50,674 nt of DNA. Source: Actinomycetes bacterium. GTDB taxonomy: Bacteria > Actinomycetota > Actinomycetes > Actinomycetales > Dermatophilaceae. The translations under genes and the position numbers were made by a program. Below the pieces are notes generated by a model, which did no database searches, was not told where the DNA came from, and was given only the letters and a program-made list of their open reading frames with translations. Location of the stretch: assembly GCA_029552065.1 (NCBI GenBank), contig JAKPEG010000017.1, forward strand, positions 1 to 50,674, in the 5' to 3' direction. Shown piece after piece: positions 39,340-48,239 of this stretch (the stretch's first letter is position 1; every line of letters starts with the position of its first letter).

Positions 39340-40464
39340 CTATGCGCGCTGCAGCCAGCCCTCGACGTCGCCGAGCGCTCGGCGACGGATCCCCTCCGGA
39401 GCCCGGCTGCCGCGGATCGAGTCGCGCGCGAGGTGCGCGAGTTCGGCGTCGCTGAAGCCGAGGTGATGCCGTGCGGTCTCGTATTGGGCGAGTAGTCGCG
39501 AACCGAAGAGCAACGGATCGTCCGCCCCGAGTGCCACCGGTATGCCGTGTGCGACCAAGGTGCGCAGCGGCACCTCGCCGGGGTCGGCGAAGACCCCCAT
39601 CGCGACGTTGCTGCCGGGGCAGACCTCGAGGGTGACACCGGCTTCGGCGACCTCCTCGAGCACCCGCGGGTCTTCGACCGCCCGGACGCCGTGCCCGATC
39701 CGGTCCGGCCGCAACCGCCCGAGGGTCTCCTGGACGGCGGCCGGGCCGAGCAGTTCGCCGCCGTGTGGGACGAGGGCGAGCCCGGCGCGCCGGGCGATCG
39801 TGAAGGCGGGCGCGAACTGCGCCGTCTCGCCGCGGCGTTCGTCGTTGGACAGGCCGAAGCCGACGACCGTGCCCGGTGCGTCACCGGCATACCGGGCGGC
39901 CAGCCGCGCGAGGGTGCGGGCGTCGAGCGGGTGGCGGATGCGGGAGGCGGCCACGACGATCCCCACCCCGGTGCCGGTGTCTCTGGACGCGAGGGCCGCC
40001 TCGTCGAGGACGATCTCGAGGGCGGGGGTGAGACCGCCGACATGCGCGGCGTAGGAGGACGGTTCGACCTGCAGCTCCAACCAGCGCGATCCCTCGGCGG
40101 CGTCGTCCTGGGCGGCCTCGCGGACCAGGCGCCGCAGGTCGGACTCGCCCCGGACGCAGGCCCGGGCGGCGTCGTAGAGGCGCTGGAAGCGGAACCAGCC
40201 GCGTTCGTCGGTCGCATGCAGTCGGGGCGGCCATTCGGACGTGAGGGCGTCGGGCAGCCGGACGCCGCGCCGGGCGGCGAGGTCGACGAGTGTGTCGTGA
40301 CGCATCGACCCGGTGAAGTGCAGGTGCAGGTGGGCCTTGGGCAGGTCGGCGAGCGAGCGTGGCCGCGAGTCGGCCGGGTCCCTCGGGGCGGGTTCAGTCC
40401 TCGAGGTCGTCGTCCTCGTCGTCGATGATGTGCATCGCGGCCTCTTCGGCCGAGGCCGCGCCAC
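39340..40464 (-). CDS. Adenosine deaminase family protein
   Basis: A metal-dependent deaminase. Conserved motifs are HLHLHF (metal histidines), HGGELLG (catalytic Glu), RIGHGVRAVEDP and the GADDPLLF aspartate motif. It converts adenosine (or a related aminopurine) to inosine. The start is unclear: no ATG lies in frame between the upstream gene's stop and the first motif. GTG 40464, inside the upstream gene, gives 374 residues; a shorter form with a rare start near 40390 is possible. It ends 10 nt before the GH1 gene. Confidence 0.85.
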   Translation of the reverse strand: MARPRPKRPRCTSSTTRTTTSRTEPAPRDPADSRPRSLADLPKAHLHLHFTGSMRHDTLVDLAARRGVRLPDALTSEWPPRLHATDERGWFRFQRLYDAARACVRGESDLRRLVREAAQDDAAEGSRWLELQVEPSSYAAHVGGLTPALEIVLDEAALASRDTGTGVGIVVAASRIRHPLDARTLARLAARYAGDAPGTVVGFGLSNDERRGETAQFAPAFTIARRAGLALVPHGGELLGPAAVQETLGRLRPDRIGHGVRAVEDPRVLEEVAEAGVTLEVCPGSNVAMGVFADPGEVPLRTLVAHGIPVALGADDPLLFGSRLLAQYETARHHLGFSDAELAHLARDSIRGSRAPEGIRRRALGDVEGWLQRA

Positions 40465-40918
40465 CGTCGATGCCCACGTCGCCGGCGAACAGGTCGTTCT
40501 CGAAGCCCTCGCCGTCCTCGGCGGTCGCGACGATCCGCCCGCTGCGCTTGCGCCCGGCCTGACCGACGTAGTCCTCGTCGGCGAAGATCGCGTCGGGGTC
40601 CTGGCCGCCGAGCTTCTCCCGTCGGGCCCGCCGCTCGCCGCTCTCGTCCTCGGGGGCGCCGTAGGCCGAGTAGGGATCGGGCTCCTCCTGGAGGATGCGC
40701 TGGTCGATCGTCTCGTGACCGTGCTGTTCGCTCGCGGTCGTGCCGTAGGCGTAGGCACCGCGGGGCTTGTCGGGCGGGGAGTAACCCTCGTCGAGGACGT
40801 CGTCGATGCCGCGGTCGATGAGCGTGTCCTCGGGCTGGAGCTGGTCCTCGTCGTCCACGGAGAAGACCTCGAGGTCGTCGCCGATGGTGTCCCGGTCGAA
40901 CGCGGCTTCGCTGGTCAT
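40394..40918 (-). CDS. Acidic DUF5709-like protein
   Basis: A 174-residue, very acidic, probably disordered cytoplasmic protein ending in a run of Asp and Glu. Segments such as DTLIDRGIDDVLDEGYSPPDKP and QRILQEEPDPY match the actinobacterial DUF5709 family. The function is unknown. The ATG at 40918 has CAGAGT 6 nt upstream, so it may be leaderless. Its 3' end may overlap the deaminase start. Confidence 0.8.
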   Translation of the reverse strand: MTSEAAFDRDTIGDDLEVFSVDDEDQLQPEDTLIDRGIDDVLDEGYSPPDKPRGAYAYGTTASEQHGHETIDQRILQEEPDPYSAYGAPEDESGERRARREKLGGQDPDAIFADEDYVGQAGRKRSGRIVATAEDGEGFENDLFAGDVGIDGGAASAEEAAMHIIDDEDDDLED

Positions 40919-40973
40919 AGCCCCACTCTGCCACCTGCTCACGTCGGGGGCGAGGGTGGGGAACACCTCATCG

Positions 40974-42410
40974 TCAGTCGTCGGAGGCCGTCGCCACGAC
41001 CCGCACGGTGGCGAGTTCCGGGTCGGCCGCATAGGCGATCCGCACGCCCGAGGCGCGGGCCGCGCGCAGGGCCTCGAGCGCCTCCGCGGTGACGAGTTCC
41101 CCGGGGGCGAGGACGGGGATGCCGGGCGGATAGGGCGCGACGAGTTCGGCGCACACGCGGCCGACGGCCCGTGCCGCGGGGACGTCGACGTGTGCGGCGA
41201 AGTAGGCCGCGCGGGGGCTCGTTGCCTGCACCGGATCGACCTGCCACGCGACCGACCCCGCAGCCGCGCGCGGTCGGCCGCGGTGCCGCTCGACGAGCTC
41301 GGCGAGGGTGTCGGCCAGGCGCCGCACGCGCGACTCGTCGTCGGCCAGGGTGACCATCGCGACGAGGGTGTCGCGGTCGGCGAGCTCGACCGGCATACCC
41401 CTCGCGACGAGGTCGTCCTCGATCCGGGTGCCGTCCGCGCCGGTGCCCGCCAGGAGCAGGGTGAGCTTGACCGGGTCGACGTCCGGACCGTCGAGGACCC
41501 GCAGCCCGGGCACGGCCGCGAGCCGCTCGCGGGCGCGGGTCACCTGTGCGACGAGCTCGCCCAGGAGGGTCTCGCCGTCGCGGGCGAGCAGGGCGCGGGC
41601 CGCGTCGATGCTCGCGAGGATCGCGCCGGCGGGGCTCGTCGTCGCGGTCGCCTCGACCGCCGCATCGAGTCGGGCGCGGTCGAGGCGGTCGGTTCGTGCG
41701 AGCACGAGCGCTCCCTGCGACCAGGCGGGCAGGGTCTTGTGCGCGCTCGTGACGAGCGCGTCGGCGCCCCGCGCGAGGCCGTGCCGGGGCAGGGCCGGGT
41801 GGAAGCCGAAATGCGCGCCCCACGCCGCGTCGACGACGAGCGGTATGCCGCCGCGGTGTCCGTGGGCGACCCGGGCGAGACCGGCGATGTCGCCGACCGT
41901 CCCCACGTAGGCGGGGTCGCCGACGAAGACGGCGACCGCGTCGGGGGCGGCCGCGAGCCCGTCGGCGAGGGCCGCCGGGCTGAGGCCGCGCGGCATACCG
42001 AGGTCGTCGACCACGGGGCGCACCCACACCGGGTCGAGGCCCGCGAGGACCAGCCCGAGCAGGAGCGAGCGATGCAGGGTGCGCGAGACGACCACTCGGC
42101 GGCCGTCCCCACCGAGGGCGAGGGCCACGGCTTGGTTGCCATGGGTGGAGCCGCCCACCGAGAAGCGGCAGACGTCGGCGCCCCACAGCGCCGCTGCGCG
42201 GGTTTCGGCATCGGCGAGGACACCCCGGGCCAGCCCCATCGTGTCGAGTCCGCCGTAGAGCGGGACGTCACCGGCGACGACGTCGCCGACGAAGTCGAGC
42301 CGGTGCTTGTGCCCGGGGATGGTGAACGGCAGGTGAGGGCGCTCGTGAAAGGACAACCACGCATCGAGCAGGGGGGCGTCGGCGCGCAGCCCGCGCGGGT
42401 CCACCGGCAC
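40974..42410 (-). CDS. Orn/Lys/Arg decarboxylase-fold PLP enzyme
   Basis: A 478-residue fold-type I PLP enzyme. It has FTIPGHKHR and VPLYGGLDTMG near the N-terminus, SVGGSTHGNQAV, the Asp in VVDAAWGAHFGFHP and the Schiff-base Lys in VTSAHKTLPAWSQGA. The C-terminal domain has the PYPPGIPVLAPGE motif of basic amino acid decarboxylases. It resembles the short Bacillus SpeA-type enzymes, so lysine, arginine or ornithine decarboxylation is likely. GTG 42410 is chosen; GTG 42404 is also possible. It begins 10 nt after the M20 gene stop. Confidence 0.87.
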   Translation of the reverse strand: MPVDPRGLRADAPLLDAWLSFHERPHLPFTIPGHKHRLDFVGDVVAGDVPLYGGLDTMGLARGVLADAETRAAALWGADVCRFSVGGSTHGNQAVALALGGDGRRVVVSRTLHRSLLLGLVLAGLDPVWVRPVVDDLGMPRGLSPAALADGLAAAPDAVAVFVGDPAYVGTVGDIAGLARVAHGHRGGIPLVVDAAWGAHFGFHPALPRHGLARGADALVTSAHKTLPAWSQGALVLARTDRLDRARLDAAVEATATTSPAGAILASIDAARALLARDGETLLGELVAQVTRARERLAAVPGLRVLDGPDVDPVKLTLLLAGTGADGTRIEDDLVARGMPVELADRDTLVAMVTLADDESRVRRLADTLAELVERHRGRPRAAAGSVAWQVDPVQATSPRAAYFAAHVDVPAARAVGRVCAELVAPYPPGIPVLAPGELVTAEALEALRAARASGVRIAYAADPELATVRVVATASDD

Positions 42411-42420
42411 GACCGGTCCC

Positions 42421-43656
42421 CTAGCCCGGGTGCGGCACGGGCCGCTCGCCCCGGGGGTCGTCCAGGTGGGCTGCGGCATAGGCGCCGAGCGCGTCGGCGA
42501 GCGCGACGGCATAGGCCCGGACCTGGCGCAGGTCCACCCATTCGTCGACCGCGTGCATGCCACCACCGGCCGGTCCGCACACGAGGGTGGGGATGCCGGC
42601 GGCCTCGAGAAGTGCCGACTCCATCCAGTAGGGGGCGGCGAAGTCGGTGGCGGGGGCGAGATCGGGCTCGTCGGCGAGGGCCCGGGTCAGGCCGTCGGTG
42701 ACGAGCGAGCCGAGTCGAGCCCCCGCGCCGACCGGGTCGAGCGCCCAGGCCTCGCGGGCCAGGCTCAGCCGCGCGGTCGCGTCCACGCTCGGGTCGGCGG
42801 CCCGCATCCGGTCGAGCAGCGCCTGCACCTCGGTGAGCGCCGTGGCGGACGGCTCACCGGGGACCGTCCGGCGCTCGATGACGACCTGGGCGGTGTCCGG
42901 GACGGTGAACGGCGCGCTCCCGCCGCGGCCGACGCTCGCGAGCAGGGTGCCGCCGCGGGCGGCGACGGCCTCGGCCGCCTCCTCGACGGCGACGAGCAGT
43001 CGCCCGAGGTGGGCCAGCGCGTTGACGCCTTCGTGCGGCATCGAGGTGTGCGCCCCCCGGCCGCGCAGGTCGACCTCGACGAGGGCGTAGCCCCGATGAC
43101 TGGTCGCGTTCGCGAGCCAGGTCGGCTCGGCGACCACGGCGACCTGCGGGACGAGCCCGAGCGCGGGGAGTCGGGCGAGGATCGCCTCGGTGCCCAGGCT
43201 GGCATCCTCCTCGTCGGCCACGAGGGTGAGGACGACCCCCAGCGGTATGCCGCGTGCCCGCACCGCCTCGGCGGCCGCGACCAGTCCGGCCACCCCGCCC
43301 TTCATGTCACAGGCCCCGCGCCCGAGCAGCCGGTGCCCGTCGATCCGCGCCGCGAATGGCTCGGGCATGCCGGCCACCCCGACCGTGTCGACGTGACCGT
43401 TGAGCAACACGGTCGGTGCGCCCGCAGGTCCGGGTGACCAGGCGATGAGGCTCGGCCGGTCGGGGCGTCCCGGCGGGCAGAGCACCTCGGTGTCGAAGCC
43501 CGATCCCGCGAGTCGGCGGCGCAGCAGGTCGACGACGGAAGCCTCGCCGGCCGCGCCGGGGACGAGGCCGGGGTTGACCGAGTCGACTCCGACGAGCGCG
43601 GCGGCGAACTCGACCGCAGCTGCGCCGGGGTCGGTCGCAGGGGTACCCGCCGGCAT
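42421..43656 (-). CDS. M20-family metallopeptidase (ArgE/DapE type)
   Basis: A 411-residue zinc amidohydrolase. Metal and catalytic motifs are LLNGHVDTVG, GRGACDMKGG, VADEEDASLG and VVAEPTW; the lid-dimerisation domain has the GRGAHTSMPHEGVNA motif. It could be a deacetylase or deacylase of amino acids or an aminoacylase, and the exact substrate is not evident. It probably forms an operon with the decarboxylase downstream and the aspartate aminotransferase upstream (29-nt gap). Confidence 0.88.
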   Translation of the reverse strand: MPAGTPATDPGAAAVEFAAALVGVDSVNPGLVPGAAGEASVVDLLRRRLAGSGFDTEVLCPPGRPDRPSLIAWSPGPAGAPTVLLNGHVDTVGVAGMPEPFAARIDGHRLLGRGACDMKGGVAGLVAAAEAVRARGIPLGVVLTLVADEEDASLGTEAILARLPALGLVPQVAVVAEPTWLANATSHRGYALVEVDLRGRGAHTSMPHEGVNALAHLGRLLVAVEEAAEAVAARGGTLLASVGRGGSAPFTVPDTAQVVIERRTVPGEPSATALTEVQALLDRMRAADPSVDATARLSLAREAWALDPVGAGARLGSLVTDGLTRALADEPDLAPATDFAAPYWMESALLEAAGIPTLVCGPAGGGMHAVDEWVDLRQVRAYAVALADALGAYAAAHLDDPRGERPVPHPG

Positions 43657-43685
43657 ATCCGTCGCCTTGCGGTCCGCGGGCCGGT

Positions 43686-44906
43686 TCAGTGGGCCTCGGC
43701 GAGCAGCCCGGCGATCCGGCTGACCCCTTCGACGAGGTCGTCGTCGCCGAGGGCATAGGACAGTCGCAGGTAGCCGCTCGGACCGAAGGCCTCACCGGGG
43801 ACGACGGCGACCTCGACCTCGTCGAGGATGAGGGCGGCCAGCTCGGCCGAGGTGAGCGGTTTGGCGCCGCGGATCGTGCGGCCGAGCACGCCCTTGACCG
43901 AGGGATAGGCGTAGAAGGCGCCCTGGGGCATGGGGCAGGTGAGGCCGGGGATCTCGTTGAGCATGGCGACCATCCGTCGGCGGCGCCGGTCGAAGGCCGT
44001 CTTCATCTCCTCGACGGCCGACAGGTCGCCGGTGAGCGCGGTGATCGCCGCCCGCTGGGCGACGTTGTTGACGTTGCTCGTGAGATGGCTCTGCAGGTTG
44101 GTCGCCGCCGCGACGACGTCGGCCGGCCCGATGAGCCAGCCGACCCGCCACCCGGTCATCGCATAGGTCTTCGCGACCCCGTTGAGCACGAGGCAGGTGT
44201 CGGCGAGTTCGGGGACCTCGACCGGCATACTCGCCGCGCGCACCCCGTCGTAGGTGAGGTGCTCGTAGATCTCGTCGGTGATCACCCAGATCCCGTGCTC
44301 GAGCGCCCAGCGTCCGATCTCGCGGACCTGATCGGGGGAGTAGACCGCCCCGGTGGGGTTGGAGGGGGAGCAGAACAGCAGCGCCTTGGTCCGCGGCGTG
44401 CGGGCCGCTTCGAGCTGATCGACGGTGACGAGGTAGCCCTGGTCCTCGCCGGCGAATACCTCGACGGCGCGGCCCCCGGCCAGCGCGATCGCCTCCGGAT
44501 AGGTCGTCCAGTAGGGCGCGGGCAGGATCACCTCGTCACCCGGGTCGATGATGCTCGCGAAGGCCATGTAGACCGCCTGCTTGCCGCCATTGGTGACCAG
44601 GATCCGACCGGCGGGCACCGAGAGCCGGCTGTCCCGCAGCGTCTTGGCCGCGATCGCCTCGCGGAGTTCGGGGAGGCCGGCCGCCGGCGTATAGCGGTGG
44701 TTGGCCGGCACCCGCGCGGCCGCGATGGCCGCCTCGACGATGTAGTCGGGGGTCGGGAAGTCCGGCTCTCCGGCGCCGAAGCCGATGACCGGCCGGCCCT
44801 GGGCCTTGAGGGCCTTGGCCTTGGCGTCGACCGCGAGGGTGGCGCTCTCGGCGATGGCACCGACGCGCCAGGAGACCCGACGAGGGGCGAAAGTGTCGTC
44901 CGTCAC
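43686..44906 (-). CDS. aspC: Aspartate aminotransferase-like class I aminotransferase
   Basis: A 406-residue fold-type I aminotransferase of the bacterial aspartate type. It has [29 protein letters not shown], the Schiff-base Lys in [16 protein letters not shown], and the C-terminal Arg in YLRLSYA. It interconverts aspartate and oxaloacetate. GTG 44906 is preferred; it overlaps the stop of a three-codon ATG ORF just upstream (ATG-ACC-ACG-TGA), a possible coupling leader. Location beside tRNA-Trp and secE is common in actinobacteria. Confidence 0.9.
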   Translation of the reverse strand: MTDDTFAPRRVSWRVGAIAESATLAVDAKAKALKAQGRPVIGFGAGEPDFPTPDYIVEAAIAAARVPANHRYTPAAGLPELREAIAAKTLRDSRLSVPAGRILVTNGGKQAVYMAFASIIDPGDEVILPAPYWTTYPEAIALAGGRAVEVFAGEDQGYLVTVDQLEAARTPRTKALLFCSPSNPTGAVYSPDQVREIGRWALEHGIWVITDEIYEHLTYDGVRAASMPVEVPELADTCLVLNGVAKTYAMTGWRVGWLIGPADVVAAATNLQSHLTSNVNNVAQRAAITALTGDLSAVEEMKTAFDRRRRRMVAMLNEIPGLTCPMPQGAFYAYPSVKGVLGRTIRGAKPLTSAELAALILDEVEVAVVPGEAFGPSGYLRLSYALGDDDLVEGVSRIAGLLAEAH

Positions 44907-45050
44907 GTGGTCATGCTCGCACTCTGAGGTATGCCGCGCGCCTCCCGTCCGCACTCCGAGCGACGGCACCGCAGACAATCGCCGTCACGGAGCCGGCAGC
45001 GCCGGGAGAACGAACGGCCCTGGTGGGAGAGCCTGAGCGGGGAAGGGGGG

Positions 45051-45257
45051 TCAGCGGTCAACGGCGAGCCAGACAGCCCATACGCCCAAGAAGACGACCC
45101 CCGTGGCGAACAACTGCCAGCGCACGTCGCCCCACCAGATGGCCCCGAGCAGGCACACCACACCGACAAGCGCGACAACGAACTTGCTGAATCGGTGCTT
45201 GTCCGGCTTGTCCGGCCGCTGCACCTGTTCGTGTGGAGCCTGTCTCCGCTGGTCCAT
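45051..45257 (-). CDS. Small membrane protein
   Basis: A 68-residue protein with a charged N-terminus (QAPHEQVQRPDKPDKHRFSK) and two hydrophobic segments (FVVALVGVVCLLGAIWW and LFATGVVFLGVWAVWLAV). An AGGAGG site 6 nt before the ATG supports it strongly. I know no function. The 144-nt gap to aspC holds no gene. Confidence 0.8.
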   Translation of the reverse strand: MDQRRQAPHEQVQRPDKPDKHRFSKFVVALVGVVCLLGAIWWGDVRWQLFATGVVFLGVWAVWLAVDR

Positions 45258-45529
45258 CGCGCCCCTCCTGTCGTGCTTCCGCGCGGGCCCGGCCCGCGGC
45301 GTCGCTGCGCGACCCCCATGGTGGCAGGGCGGGAGTCCTCGTGCGGCGGTATCCGGCCCTCCGGCGCGCGCGGCGTGCGCTCGCCGCCGGTTCGCGTGGG
45401 GTGCCGGACCTCACGTATGCTGTCCCCTCGGTGGCTTTCCGGCCAATGCTCTCGCCTGCCCGCATCCGCGTGCAGCGCGCGTCGCAGGTCGGTCCGGTCA
45501 TCGGCGCGCGGTCCCGCAGGGACCGATGA
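45258..45529. other. Intergenic region upstream of tRNA-Trp
   Basis: No gene is convincing. TATGCT at 45416-45421 with TTCGCG 19 bp upstream could be the tRNA-Trp/secE promoter, giving a ~100-nt precursor leader; the spacing is loose, so this is tentative. Confidence 0.35.
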
Positions 45530-45602
45530 AGGGCAATAGCTCAATTGGTAGAGCACCGGTCTCCAAAACCGGCGGTTGGGGGTTCGAGTCCCTCTTGCCC
45601 TG
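45530..45602 (+). tRNA. tRNA-Trp (CCA anticodon)
   Basis: A 73-nt cloverleaf. Acceptor AGGGCAA pairs with TTGCCCT; the anticodon stem CCGGT/ACCGG holds CTCCAAA; the T-loop is TTCGAGT. CCA is not encoded. It lies 34 nt before secE, the usual actinobacterial position. Confidence 0.97.
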
Positions 45603-45636
45603 CGTGACGAGGTAGTGGCGATCGAGAAGAGGACGT

Positions 45637-45906
45637 GTGGCCGAGTCGAGCACGACGCGCTCCGGGGGCCGGGCCGCCCAGAAGCAGGCGACCGGCGGCA
45701 ATCCCGTGAGTCGGCTGTTCGGTGCGCTCGCCCTGTTCGTTCGTCAGATCCTCGACGAACTGCGCAAGGTGGTGCGACCGACCGGTCGTGAGCTGTTGAA
45801 CTACACGGTCGTCGTCATCCTCTTCGTGGTCGTGATCATGGCGATCGTCGCCGGACTCGACGTGCTGCTCAACCGGCTCGTCCTGTTCGTCTTCGCCGGG
45901 GGCTGA
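45637..45906 (+). CDS. secE: Preprotein translocase subunit SecE
   Basis: An 89-residue single-span membrane protein of the Sec translocon. The amphipathic helix VRQILDELRKVVRPTGREL precedes the transmembrane segment YTVVVILFVVVIMAIVAGLD. The N-terminal ~25 residues are polar and variable. GTG start with AGAGG upstream. It lies directly before nusG, as in most bacteria. Confidence 0.95.
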   Translation: MAESSTTRSGGRAAQKQATGGNPVSRLFGALALFVRQILDELRKVVRPTGRELLNYTVVVILFVVVIMAIVAGLDVLLNRLVLFVFAGG

Positions 45907-45986
45907 CCCCATCCGACATCGCGGCTTGCCAGCCCGATCCACCGGGGCGCTCCGACGCCCCACGACGTAGGAAGTAGGTCCAGGCC

Positions 45987-46856
45987 GTGGCCGACCAGGA
46001 CGACGCCGCCGAGTTCGCGGCGACCGACACCGGGGGCGAGCACCTGCTCGTGGAGAGCGAGGTGCCCGGCGTCGATGCGGCAGCCGACGACCTGTCGACC
46101 GCCGAATCCGACCTGGCGCAGGCGGATGCCGACGTGCTCGCCGACGCCGAGGTCTCCGCCGACTCCGATGACTCCGGCGAGTCCGCCGAAGCGGTGGACG
46201 ACGGAGCCGAGGCCACCGACGCGGGCGACCCGGTCGAGCAGACCGACCCGGTCGCCGAGTTCAAGGCCGCCCTGCGGGCCAAACCGGGCGACTGGTTCGT
46301 CGTGCACTCCTACGCGGGCTACGAGAACCGGGTGAAGGCCAACCTGGAGACCCGGATCGTCAGCCTCAACATGGAGGACTACATCTTCGAGATCGAGGTC
46401 CCCATGGAGGAGGTGACCGAGATCAAGAACGGGCAGAAGAAGCAGGTCCGTCGGGTCCGGTGGCCCGGCTATGTCCTCGTCCGGATGGATCTCACCGACG
46501 AGTCCTGGGGAGCCGTGCGGCATACGCCCGGCGTCACCGGCTTCGTCGGCAACGCGCACCAGCCGATCCCGTTGACCCTCGACGAGGTCTACCGGATGCT
46601 CGCACCCGACCTCGTCCCGGCGGCCGCCGCGGGCGGCGCTGGCGGCAGCGGGGCCTCGGCCGGGCGGGCCAAGGAGGTCCGGCTGGTCGACTTCGAGATC
46701 GGCGAATCGGTCACCGTCATGGAGGGCCCGTTCGAGACCCTCCCGGCGACGATCTCCGAGATCAACCCCGACACCCAGAAGCTCAAGGTGCTCGTCTCGA
46801 TCTTCGGCCGGGAGACCCCGGTCGAGTTGTCCTTCGGCCAGGTCGCCAAGATCTGA
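45987..46856 (+). CDS. nusG: Transcription antitermination factor NusG
   Basis: A 289-residue NusG. Residues ~1-95 are a strongly acidic extension (many Asp, Glu, Ala) typical of actinobacterial NusG. The NGN domain follows ([41 protein letters not shown]), and the C-terminal KOW domain has [11 protein letters not shown] and [15 protein letters not shown]. It binds RNA polymerase and, through KOW, Rho or S10. GTG start. Confidence 0.96.
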   Translation: MADQDDAAEFAATDTGGEHLLVESEVPGVDAAADDLSTAESDLAQADADVLADAEVSADSDDSGESAEAVDDGAEATDAGDPVEQTDPVAEFKAALRAKPGDWFVVHSYAGYENRVKANLETRIVSLNMEDYIFEIEVPMEEVTEIKNGQKKQVRRVRWPGYVLVRMDLTDESWGAVRHTPGVTGFVGNAHQPIPLTLDEVYRMLAPDLVPAAAAGGAGGSGASAGRAKEVRLVDFEIGESVTVMEGPFETLPATISEINPDTQKLKVLVSIFGRETPVELSFGQVAKI

Positions 46857-46925
46857 TCGGGGACGTCCCTGCAACGGGGTCATCGCCCAGAGGCGTCGGC
46901 CCACCATCACGAGGAGAACCACGCA

Positions 46926-47363
46926 ATGCCCCCCAAGAAGAAGAAGATCACCGGCTTCATCAAGCTGCAGATCAACGCCGGTGCGGCCACCCCGGCCCCG
47001 CCGGTCGGTCCGGCGCTCGGCCAGCACGGCGTCAACATCATGGAGTTCGTCAAGGCCTACAACGCGGCCACCGAACACCAGCGCGGCAACGTCATCCCGG
47101 TCGAGATCACCGTCTACGAGGACCGCTCGTTCACCTTCGTCACCAAGACGCCGCCGGCCGCCGAGCTCATCAAGAAGGCCGCCGGCATCGCCAAGGGTTC
47201 GGACAACCCGATCAAGACCAAGGTGGCCAAGCTCTCCGCGGAGCAGATCCGCGAGATCGCCACCCAGAAGATGCCCGACCTCAACGCCAACGACGTCGAG
47301 ATGGCCGCCCGGATCATCGCGGGCACCGCTCGCTCGATGGGCGTCCAGACCGAGGGCTACTGA
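46926..47363 (+). CDS. rplK: 50S ribosomal protein L11
   Basis: A 145-residue L11. The N-terminal [27 protein letters not shown]-type block is complete and includes the conserved PPVGPALGQ. The C-terminal RNA-binding domain has [14 protein letters not shown] and [15 protein letters not shown]. It forms the GTPase-associated centre with 23S rRNA. GAGGAG precedes the ATG. Confidence 0.97.
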   Translation: MPPKKKKITGFIKLQINAGAATPAPPVGPALGQHGVNIMEFVKAYNAATEHQRGNVIPVEITVYEDRSFTFVTKTPPAAELIKKAAGIAKGSDNPIKTKVAKLSAEQIREIATQKMPDLNANDVEMAARIIAGTARSMGVQTEGY

Positions 47364-47377
47364 CCGACCCGAATGAG

Positions 47378-47398
47378 CGGCATACCGCCGGTATGCCG
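47378..47398 (+). terminator. Motif-derived hairpin between rplK and rplA
   Basis: CGGCATACC and GGTATGCCG form a 9-bp inverted repeat around GCC, starting 15 nt after the rplK stop. It could attenuate or process the rplK-rplA transcript. It is an inverted pair of the window-wide motif, and a third copy follows at 47454. Confidence 0.6.
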
Positions 47399-47476
47399 TG
47401 TGGGAGAGCCGAGCGCGGCTCGCCGACCACAACTCCAACCGCCGGGACCACCCGGCATACCCCACAAGGAGCAGCA

Positions 47477-48190
47477 GTGAAGCGCAGCAAGGCATACGAG
47501 GCCGCCGCCGAGAAGATCACCCCGGGCAAGCTCTACGCCCCGCTCGAGGCCGTGCGGCTTGCCAAGGCGACCTCCTCGACGAAGTACGACGCGACCGTCG
47601 AGGTCGCGTTCCGGCTCGGCGTCGACCCCCGCAAGGCCGACCAGATGGTCCGCGGCACGGTCAACCTGCCCAACGGCACCGGCAAGACCGCACGGGTCCT
47701 CGTCTTCGCCAACGCGGCCAAGGCCGAGGAGGCGCGGGCGGCCGGGGCCGACTTCGTCGGCGCCGACGACATGATCGACAAGATCACCGGCGGCTGGCTG
47801 GACTTCGACGCGGTCGTCGCGACGCCCGACATGATGGGCAAGGTCGGTCGCCTGGGCAAGATCCTCGGCCCCCGCGGCCTCATGCCCAACCCCAAGACCG
47901 GCACGGTGACGATGGACGTGGCCAAGGCGGTCACCGACATCAAGGGCGGCAAGATCGAGTTCCGCGTCGACAAGCACGCCAACCTCCACTTCATCATCGG
48001 CAAGACCTCGTTCGACGAGAAGGCCCTCGTGGAGAACTACTCGGCCGCGCTCGACGAGATCCTGCGGCTCAAGCCCTCGGCGTCCAAGGGCCGCTACGTG
48101 CTCAAGGGCACGATGGCCACCACGATGGGCCCGGGCATCCCGCTCGACTACAACCGCACCCGCAACCTGCTCTCCGACGACGAGGGCTGA
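47477..48190 (+). CDS. rplA: 50S ribosomal protein L1
   Basis: A 237-residue L1. It has the conserved [42 protein letters not shown] and [13 protein letters not shown] blocks, at full family length. It binds 23S rRNA at the E-site stalk and, in many bacteria, its own mRNA leader to repress synthesis. GTG start with AAGGAG upstream. The fifth and sixth codons after the start include a GGCATAC motif copy. Confidence 0.97.
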   Translation: MKRSKAYEAAAEKITPGKLYAPLEAVRLAKATSSTKYDATVEVAFRLGVDPRKADQMVRGTVNLPNGTGKTARVLVFANAAKAEEARAAGADFVGADDMIDKITGGWLDFDAVVATPDMMGKVGRLGKILGPRGLMPNPKTGTVTMDVAKAVTDIKGGKIEFRVDKHANLHFIIGKTSFDEKALVENYSAALDEILRLKPSASKGRYVLKGTMATTMGPGIPLDYNRTRNLLSDDEG

Positions 48191-48211
48191 GGCCTTCGCG
48201 TCTGCCGCGAC

Positions 48212-48239
48212 GCCCCGGACCGGAACCCCGGTTCGGGGC
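48212..48239 (+). terminator. rplA terminator hairpin
   Basis: GCCCCGGA (48212-48219) pairs with TTCGGGGC (48232-48239) with one wobble, enclosing a CCGG/CCGG inner stem. It begins 21 nt after the rplA stop. Confidence 0.6.
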
